Position numbers and translations under genes: made by a program. The notes under the pieces were generated by a model that made no database searches, was not told where the DNA came from, and saw only the letters and a program-made list of their open reading frames with translations. A stretch of DNA of 64,000 nucleotides from Symsagittifera roscoffensis (lineage: Eukaryota > Xenacoelomorpha > Acoela > Convolutidae): assembly GCF_963678635.1 (NCBI RefSeq), contig NC_087063.1, forward strand, positions 29,278,599 through 29,342,598, given 5' to 3'. Below, piece after piece: positions 57,732 through 64,000 of this stretch (its first letter is position 1; every line of letters begins with the position of its first letter).

Positions 57732-58335
57732 CAGGGGCGGATCTAGGATTTTCTCGAGGGGGGGGGGGCGAATTTTCAAAAAAAATTCGAAAATTTTGAC
57801 GACCTTTTTTTTTAGGTCGACCAAATTGATTTTTCGAGCTCTCCCAAACCACTGTTTTGCCCCTATTTTGGCGAAATTTTCTGCGCCGCAGGCAAATTTT
57901 TGAAAAAACAGTCAAAAAAAGCCGTTTTTGGGCACTTTTTGAAAAATTTTGACAAAAAAAATTCGAAAATTTTGACGACCTTTTTTTTAGGTCGACCAAA
58001 TTGATTTTTCGAGCTCTCCCAAACCACTGTTTTGCCCCTATTCCGGCGAAATTTTCTGCGCCGCAGGCAAATTTATGAAAAAACAGTCAAAAAAAGCCGT
58101 TTTTGGGCACTTTTTGAAAAATTTTGAAAAAAAATTGCGTTTTTTTTGGCGCGCGCTCCCCCTCAAAGTTAGTATATATTGGCGCCCAAGGCGCATTTAG
58201 AAAAATTTTAGGGTCGGTCGGCCAAAATGGATTTCTGAAAAAGTATCAAAGGGGGGACCCTTTGGGTCGGCAGGGGGTCGAATCCCTGAGGGCGGGGGGG
58301 CTTCCGCCCCCCCTAAATCCGCCCCTGGTGTGACT
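57724..58335 (+). mobile_element. hAT-type MITE with GTGTGACT target duplication
   Basis: The 596-bp body at 57,732-58,327 begins CAGGGGCGGATCTAGG and ends CCTAAATCCGCCCCTG, a 16-base terminal inverted repeat with one mismatch. It is flanked on both sides by the 8-bp duplication GTGTGACT. Inside, a block of about 190 bases (GACGACCTTTTTTTT, AGGTCGACCAAATTGA, GCCGTTTTTGGGCACTTTTT) occurs twice in tandem. No transposase frame. 8-bp duplications and CAGGG termini are characteristic of hAT elements. Confidence 0.88.
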
Positions 58336-58433
58336 TAATCTTGAGTAAAACTTTCAATTTCCATCCAAAAAGTTATCCTCTAATTTACGCTTTTTTGACG
58401 GTGAAATCTCATTTGTACCAATGTTGTTTTGTA

Positions 58434-58529
58434 CCAAAATGAAAAATCGGCCCCATTTGTGCCAAAATTTTTCAACTCGACTTCTGATTGAATAATTTTG
58501 GCACAAATGGGGCTGATTTTTCATTTTGG
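58434..58529. repeat. 96-bp hairpin element
   Basis: Arms CCAAAATGAAAAATCGGCCC...CATTTGTGCCAAAATT and AATTTTGGCACAAATGGGGC...TGATTTTTCATTTTGG are inverted copies of about 36 bases, with a loop carrying CAACTCGACTTCTGATTG. The loop phrase also occurs at about 59,096. Possibly a small foldback MITE. Confidence 0.7.
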
Positions 58530-58640
58530 ATTCATAGACAATTCAATTAGTGCTGTTGTAGAGGAGGGACGGTTGAAGTAAATACTTTTCCTGCAAAAAA
58601 TTTCTGCAATATTGTTTATTGATGTATTTATATAATGCTG

Positions 58641-59067
58641 GTATTGGCTGGGGTTGGACCCGTATGGCCCGCGAGAAAATTTACGGGTTATGGGTTGTGT
58701 GCTACGGGTTACGGGCCAACGCTACGGGCTATTTTTCGCGTGAACCAGTGTAAATCTACTTTAAAAACGGAAAACATTTGAAAATCAAATTTTCGTAGGT
58801 CAGATGAGATAATACAAAGGCTACCATTTTTTTGTCAAAATAACCACACATTACTCGTCAATGTCTGAGTCAAATAGTCCAACGTCTATCACTTCAGTTT
58901 CTTCTTGGGCAGTTGCCAATTGGCTACTGTTTTCACGCACAAATAGGTGTAACATCCGGTTTCGGTTTTGATCGGCCGTTTTTGTGAAATTTACGGGCTA
59001 CGGGTAAACGGGCTTGGTGTACGGGTTACGGGTTGCTCAGATACGGGTCCAACCATAGGGTATTGGC
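58641..59067 (+). mobile_element. Second hAT-like MITE with GTATTGGC target duplication
   Basis: GTATTGGC occurs at 58,641-58,648 and 59,060-59,067. The 411-bp body between has inverted ends TGGGGTTGGACCCGTAT and ATACGGGTCCAACCATAGG. The inside is rich in short ACGGGTTACGGG-type repeats near both ends. No coding frame. Confidence 0.75.
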
Positions 59068-59610
59068 CCTATCCAGCTTGTGCACGACTGTACCTCAACT
59101 CGACTTCTGATTGGTCGAATTGTGATGGGAGGAATCATTAAATTAGTTTTCTACTGTTGAAACAGCCGAAAACTAAACAGCGGAAGAGTTTTGCGAGCTT
59201 GCGAACAGAGGGTAGGACTATACAAAAATTAGAGCCGGTTATCGCCGGCGACCTTAAACTAAGAGCTTAAACGATTGATTTTTTTAATTTTTCATTTGTA
59301 TTTGTGAATACCCACCTTTATTACATCGTCTAATTTGCTTGTCTAATTTCCTAGCCCTCCCCCCTACAGGACTAGAAAGCACAAAAACGATATCTTGTTA
59401 CCGCGCCTATTGCAATTTGTAACGTATTTCGGCCTCGGTCGGCCCTTATGAAAACTAAATCAACCTTTAAGCGTTTGGAAATTTTGTACCTTGCAGTGAA
59501 TCCCCCTCCTCTGCCATTGTAATTGACAAGATCTCGAAAACTTACTGAGCTAACTGAATGAGCTTACTTTTATTTGGCGTTTGGTTGTGAGTGTGTGCTT
59601 TTGTTGACAG

Positions 59611-59786
59611 AGTACCGAAATGTGTTGAGTGGGTTGGTGCGGAGTGTGTTGAGTCACACGGTGCAAGTGCAGAGTGCCCTGAAGAAGTACTACCCCCAAT
59701 TCAGCCAACTCCTCACACACATCCTCACTTTCTACCACACCAACACGCACACTCAGACACTGAGACACCACGACAACAGCCCTCAG
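59611..59786 (+). CDS. Unidentified plus-strand gene, exon N
   Basis: 176 bases between TTGTTGACAG and a CAG/GTGCGC donor. Phase 1 in (fits exon M) and phase 0 out. It encodes YRNVLSGLVRSVLSHTVQVQ, ALKKYYPQFSQLLTHILTFY and a His- and Thr-rich end. It looks helical. No further exon was found downstream within the window. Confidence 0.75.
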
Positions 59787-61819
59787 GTGCGCATTAGGGG
59801 ACATAGTTTTGTTTCCTCATATAGTATACATGTCATACATTAGAATTTAATCATTGCGTGTTTTAAACAAGACCGGAAATAAAAGTTACAAGTAGTATAA
59901 GCAGTGTGAGCACCATGGTTTCTATTAGATACCGGTATCTATGTGGTATCTTTTAGGTAATAAGTTCCTCCCATCTGCACCTCAGCTGGTCAAGGCCAGG
60001 GGCGATGGTTTTGATTTTTATCAAATCATTAGAACCAATTCAAACGAAATGAAAGTCACCATCGGGAACTCGTTCTACCTTTCCGAGGTAGCAGTGGTGG
60101 TCATGACGATACATTCTGCACACTTTTGCCTATTGAATGTAAGCACCGGGACAACGCCAACATGACTTGGCGGTGTAACTTTCGCCCGGAAGATACATAT
60201 CGACGGAAAACAAAACTAAGTCTTAAGACGACTGGCTAGCGTCTAAACAGAGCTTTGCATGCTTTTCACCGTCTCTACCAAGCCAGTACTTTTCGGTGGT
60301 CTTTTCTAACATCGGGCCGACAAAAACGTTACTGCTTTCGGCTTCGGTCAAAACACTCAAATTAACTAGATTATATGCAGAAATAGTGAGCTCATGGCTG
60401 GTTCTCAGTATCCCCAGACCACGAGGTCACTCCTAAAAACAGGGCTACTACTTATTATATAACTATTGTTTTTGTTCAGTAGATAAAAATCATCATCTCC
60501 ATCGAAGATGGATCAACCCTTCCCCCCCCCCCCCCCAACTCCTAGCACCTCATCCTTGTCAAAACTAATCCAAATATCAGTTAAATTCAAGTCAGGACAT
60601 GACAGGATGCTAAAAGTTCACACGAGTCAATAAAAGTTTCCGTCCCGAGACCCTTCCGGATTCTTGAATCCGCTGAATCAAGCTCGTTGATCTTGATTTC
60701 TTCCTAATCCGGAAGGCTGGTTTCTTACCCTTCACCGTTGTTCGCAACGGCCTTGCAACTATTGTAGCAGCACAATAGTTGCAACTCGGAACGTTCTCTG
60801 CTGTTCCTGCAATCTGCTGCTGTTTTTCAATCACGATTATCGTTGTTATCGTCAGCGCAACTAACGTTGTTGTGTTTTCTCTCTCGTTTTTGTTAAAATG
60901 GCCGTTTCAGCATTTCTCAGAAATGTGACGTCATCTTTCGAATTTTTGAAATTTTAAAATACTAGAATATTCTAGCCCTCATCGTTTGGCTAAACGTTCC
61001 AATAACGCTTTTAGTTCTTGAAAACCACCAATCCGGAAGGCCTACTGCTAAAATTCCGAATTCTGCAGAGATTGCATTTTTCACATTCTGGTCGAATGTC
61101 ACATACTCCCCGGACAGTCCGGTCAATGTCCTCATTGAATCGCGCAATGTTCATAAAATGGTTACAGTGTCATCGAACAGAATTTACAAAATGCACGAAA
61201 TTACTTTTATCCACGTCACTTCAACTCACTACAGAATATAAATGGCATCATACTACATCACTATAGCCTTCAAATTCTCTCATTAATCTGCACGTTGAGG
61301 ATACAACCTAAGATAAAACATATTTTCTGACTTCCAGTGTCAATGTCCCGATTAAAACTTTTTCTCTTAGATTTAAAAGGTGTTGGCTTGCAGGACAGTC
61401 CTGCCAACCAACAAGCTAAAATTATCCTACTATGCTCCTTCCCTTCGGAAATCTTGCTTGTTTATTGTCCTGAATATTAAAACTAAGAAACTTTGTGGTT
61501 AGAAAGAACAATGTACCAACCTCCCTCTCCAAGAGGTTACTCAAGTTTTTCATGTCACCACAAAGTGATCAGTCTTCCTAAGTGATTAAAAACAATCATA
61601 CAGGCTGGAATATTTAAATATACTCTTCTCTTAAGCCTTTCTAAATAAATAATAAGTGTCTCTAAAGCCACTTCTGCTAAAATCAAAATGCAAATTTATA
61701 AATGCAACAATTTCAAATCTCAACTAAATGTTTCAGTTTTCAATTACAACTTGGTTGCTTGGTTTCTCACTTGAGTTTTTCACACACTTAAAACAATTCT
61801 GAGTTTTAACTTTTCTTCA
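59787..61819. other. Region without a supported gene, after exon N
   Basis: Contains a C-run (about 60,522-60,537) and GC-richer parts around 60.6-61.3 kb whose minus-strand frames (60,610-60,834 and 60,962-61,147) are short. They may be decayed parts of the element that holds the long minus-strand ORF. I found no inverted ends or LTRs. Confidence 0.35.
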
Positions 61820-62229
61820 TCACTCCTTTGTTCTCTTCTTTTTTCGTCGTTTAGAAGTTCTAAAACTTCTAAATTCTTCTAATTTTCTTTCTTGTTGCCT
61901 CTTGTTTTCTCGACCATTCGTCAATGTTCCATTTCCTCCTCCTGTGATGCTGACTCCGCACTTTCGGTTTCCGTGTCTTGTAGCACGTCGTTGGCTATCC
62001 TGACGCTGTTGGAAGCCGTCCTCCAACACTTCTGCTCTTCTACCCTCTGTTTACAGCAAGGTAGGGGATCCACGTTGGATTCTCTGTTTCTACAGAAGCT
62101 GTTGTGGAGACACAACATCACGTTTCTCTCCAGATCTTCTTTCAGCATCTCTGCCTTCTCATTTCCACTACGTTCACTCGTCCTGGAGATTCTTTTCACA
62201 GCAGTGGTCACTGCATTCCGATGAGTCAC
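61820..62229 (-). pseudogene. Polar, acidic-tailed frames downstream of the long ORF
   Basis: Two overlapping minus-strand frames (61,921-62,229, starting only at GTG, and 61,820-62,029). The first reads KRISRTSERSGNEKAEMLKE and ends in a Glu- and Ser-rich tail. It follows the stop of the long ORF by a few bases in another frame, so it may be its frameshifted continuation or a short second gene. Not recognised. Confidence 0.35.
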
Positions 62230-62235
62230 GAAAGC

Positions 62236-64000
62236 TCACTTGAAAGCTCCTGCCCCAATGTCCAGCTGATATTCACTGTACACTCTGCCATGTTTCGACA
62301 TATGCTTTTTCGCATACTCGTACAACCACGCAGTCATGTTAGCTCTGAACCATGGCATCAATCGTTTTCTCGCCCATATCTTCTTCACTTCCATCGGAAT
62401 GTTTAGAACTTTGCACATTGTCTCAAAAAGATCTAAATCTTTTAGACAATCTAATTTCCGCAATTGTTCTCTCGTCGGCGCCTCCTGTCTATTATTTTCT
62501 CTCACATGAGCTTCCAGCCATCGTATCGCCATCATAACTCCCATTATCACTATTGTTACGGGCTGTGATGAATCTGGTAAACCCATGGAGAGCAGCTCTC
62601 CAGAGTCCCAGATCAACATCAGATTACTACGCTTGGGATACCACCAGGTCTGCAGCAAGCAGTGGCAAGGAAACTCGTCATGCGTCAACATGATGCTCCT
62701 CCAATTACGTTTTCCCGAAGCTTCCAGCAATGGTTCCACTTCCATCATCACTCGGTGGATTTCATCATTCTCATCTACTGCATTGTAATCTGTGACAGTT
62801 GATCCTCTCTGTTTCTGTTTTTCGAAGTCACTGAAGTTCCCGCTCACATATCCCATGAACTTCTTTCCTAGTATTGACTCCAATTCTTCTTTGGTTCTCC
62901 CTGGGACTGCTGAGAACATCTTACAGAGTAACTCGTAAGACTTTTCAGACATTCTCATTCTCGCCAACCTCACACACTTCGGCACTGAGAAGGCTTGATC
63001 CACAATCGTTCTTGTACTCTTCACGTCCACAGCTACGAAATGTACAGGATATCTGCTCTTGCACATTGGAGCCAACGTTGAGCCCACCAAATATCGTGCT
63101 CCTGATGGTCTACAATAAGTTTCGCTGTGTCTGATGTTCATTTCTGTCTCGATTGCTTCCCTCCATTTTCCTATGTATTTCTGCTCAGTCTGCAGAACTC
63201 CTGGGAACACTTCTACGCTGATGGCTGTGGCCATCTCATGTTTCTGTTCTAGATTCAATAGTGACTCTAAAGAACCAAACATGCTGTAGAATCCTAGTGC
63301 AGTCACTAGATTCACATCGGTTCCTCCATGGCAATCTGCTATCAGCTCCGTTTCCGTTCTTGCTTTCATCACCACATTTCCAAACAATACTGTCAATTGC
63401 TTGTGTTGTTTCTCCAGGGTTTTCACACAGTCTAGACCTCCACAAACGTGACCCTCTAGTCCACAGACTTCCGCCAGACAGCTACCAGGTTTGACCCAGT
63501 CTTCTGGTCCCCAGCCAGGCAACTCCACTTTATCTTCTCCGTTGCTCTTAGAGGCTGTCATCATCACATTATATATGATGTTGAGGTCACGCAGGTTACA
63601 GTCTGCATTCAGTTCCCTTTGTACGTCTTGTGTCGCCCTTAATATTGAGTCAGCGTTGGGACTAGGACACCATGATGGCCTCATCAATTCCCACACTGCC
63701 ATCAAGCTCGTTCTCAGTAACTCATCTGAGAATCCCAACCCAAACTCCACTCTCTTGTCGGATTTTGGTACTGAAGGTGCAGTCACCTCTTCTTCCAAGA
63801 CCAGTCCCAATTTGGCCTGTGGATTGTTAACGCTCTTGATCGTTACAATTCTGGACGTCCAGAATCTTAGTAACACCGCCTGCTCATAATCAAAGAAGCA
63901 ATCACGTATGTCTTCACTCAAGAAAGGATTGTACGCCATCCCTATGATCCCGGATACGTAGCTATATGACTTCTTCTTGATCGGTCCACAGTATTCACTG
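62236..64000 (-). CDS. Long intronless ORF of unknown family, open to the window edge
   Basis: 567 codons from the ATG at 63,939 to TGA at 62,236. The frame stays open a further 20 codons to the window edge, so the true start may lie outside. The protein is soluble-looking, with no signal peptide or clear membrane segment. It has a Cys-containing middle (EVCGLEGHVCGGLDCVKTLE), an acidic part and a basic, Trp- and aromatic-rich C-terminal part (VKKIWARKRLMPWFRANMTA). I see no RT, transposase, integrase, protease or helicase motif. Base composition is less AT-rich than the surroundings and there is no splice signal. Options are a structural protein of a mobile element, an integrated viral gene, or one large host exon. 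I cannot choose among them. Confidence 0.6.
   Translation of the reverse strand, partial: SEYCGPIKKKSYSYVSGIIGMAYNPFLSEDIRDCFFDYEQAVLLRFWTSRIVTIKSVNNPQAKLGLVLEEEVTAPSVPKSDKRVEFGLGFSDELLRTSLMAVWELMRPSWCPSPNADSILRATQDVQRELNADCNLRDLNIIYNVMMTASKSNGEDKVELPGWGPEDWVKPGSCLAEVCGLEGHVCGGLDCVKTLEKQHKQLTVLFGNVVMKARTETELIADCHGGTDVNLVTALGFYSMFGSLESLLNLEQKHEMATAISVEVFPGVLQTEQKYIGKWREAIETEMNIRHSETYCRPSGARYLVGSTLAPMCKSRYPVHFVAVDVKSTRTIVDQAFSVPKCVRLARMRMSEKSYELLCKMFSAVPGRTKEELESILGKKFMGYVSGNFSDFEKQKQRGSTVTDYNAVDENDEIHRVMMEVEPLLEASGKRNWRSIMLTHDEFPCHCLLQTWWYPKRSNLMLIWDSGELLSMGLPDSSQPVTIVIMGVMMAIRWLEAHVRENNRQEAPTREQLRKLDCLKDLDLFETMCKVLNIPMEVKKIWARKRLMPWFRANMTAWLYEYAKKHMSKHGRVYSEYQLDIGAGAFK

Noticed and set aside
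59941-60165. Open plus-strand frame after exon N (NKFLPSAPQLVKARGDGFDF...)
   Set aside because: Looked like a further exon after TTTTAG and before GTAAGC, but its frame does not fit the phase in which exon N ends, and the frame that fits has an early stop.

Overview
This window is animal nuclear DNA: AT-rich, with long introns bounded by GT-AG sites, a cytosolic-type sulfotransferase gene on the minus strand, and a multi-exon gene on the plus strand. Much of the rest is repeats. Nothing in it looks prokaryotic. An invertebrate fits best (T-rich introns, tRNA-derived short repeats, Ty3/gypsy and hAT elements), but I cannot name a phylum from sequence alone.

Layout. Bases 1-6.0 kb hold no gene I can support, only short interspersed repeats with tRNA-like modules and a dispersed GCGAAGCTCAGCTTCGC-type palindrome. 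Bases 6.0-8.5 kb (minus) are a three-exon sulfotransferase of 500 codons, far longer than the family norm because of a disordered N-terminal extension and an internal insertion. Bases 8.5-15.3 kb are non-coding. From about 15.3 kb to 59.8 kb a single plus-strand gene can be followed through 13 supported exons (plus one tentative one) whose splice phases all agree. It encodes at least about 690 residues, is open at both ends, and I do not recognise its family. Its introns are swollen by mobile DNA. One holds a five-unit tandem array of about 1.45-kb repeats (22.3-29.7 kb). One holds a decayed, internally deleted LTR retrotransposon on the minus strand (30.8-35.7 kb). One holds a young 10.06-kb LTR retrotransposon on the plus strand (46,586-56,642) followed by hAT-type MITEs. 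From about 60 kb to the window edge lies a region of different composition with a long intronless minus-strand ORF of unknown family that runs off the window.

Most interesting system. The young Ty3/gypsy-type element has matching 423-bp LTRs and a TGCAT target duplication. Its gag ends on a canonical -1 slippery heptamer (A AAA AAC) directly before the stop. Its pol carries protease, RT, RNase H and integrase, followed by a long proline-rich and basic tail and then a complete C-terminal macro domain. That domain looks most like the TARG1/OARD1 (ADP-ribosylglutamate hydrolase) branch and keeps both the lysine and the aspartate of its catalytic pair at the family's spacing. The older element at 31-35.7 kb, though deleted for most of pol, still ends in a remnant of the same domain and shares the same triple 172-bp repeat in its 3' non-coding region. 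The macro domain is therefore a family trait and not a chance fusion. This copy of pol is broken by a one-base frame change inside RT at a T5 run.
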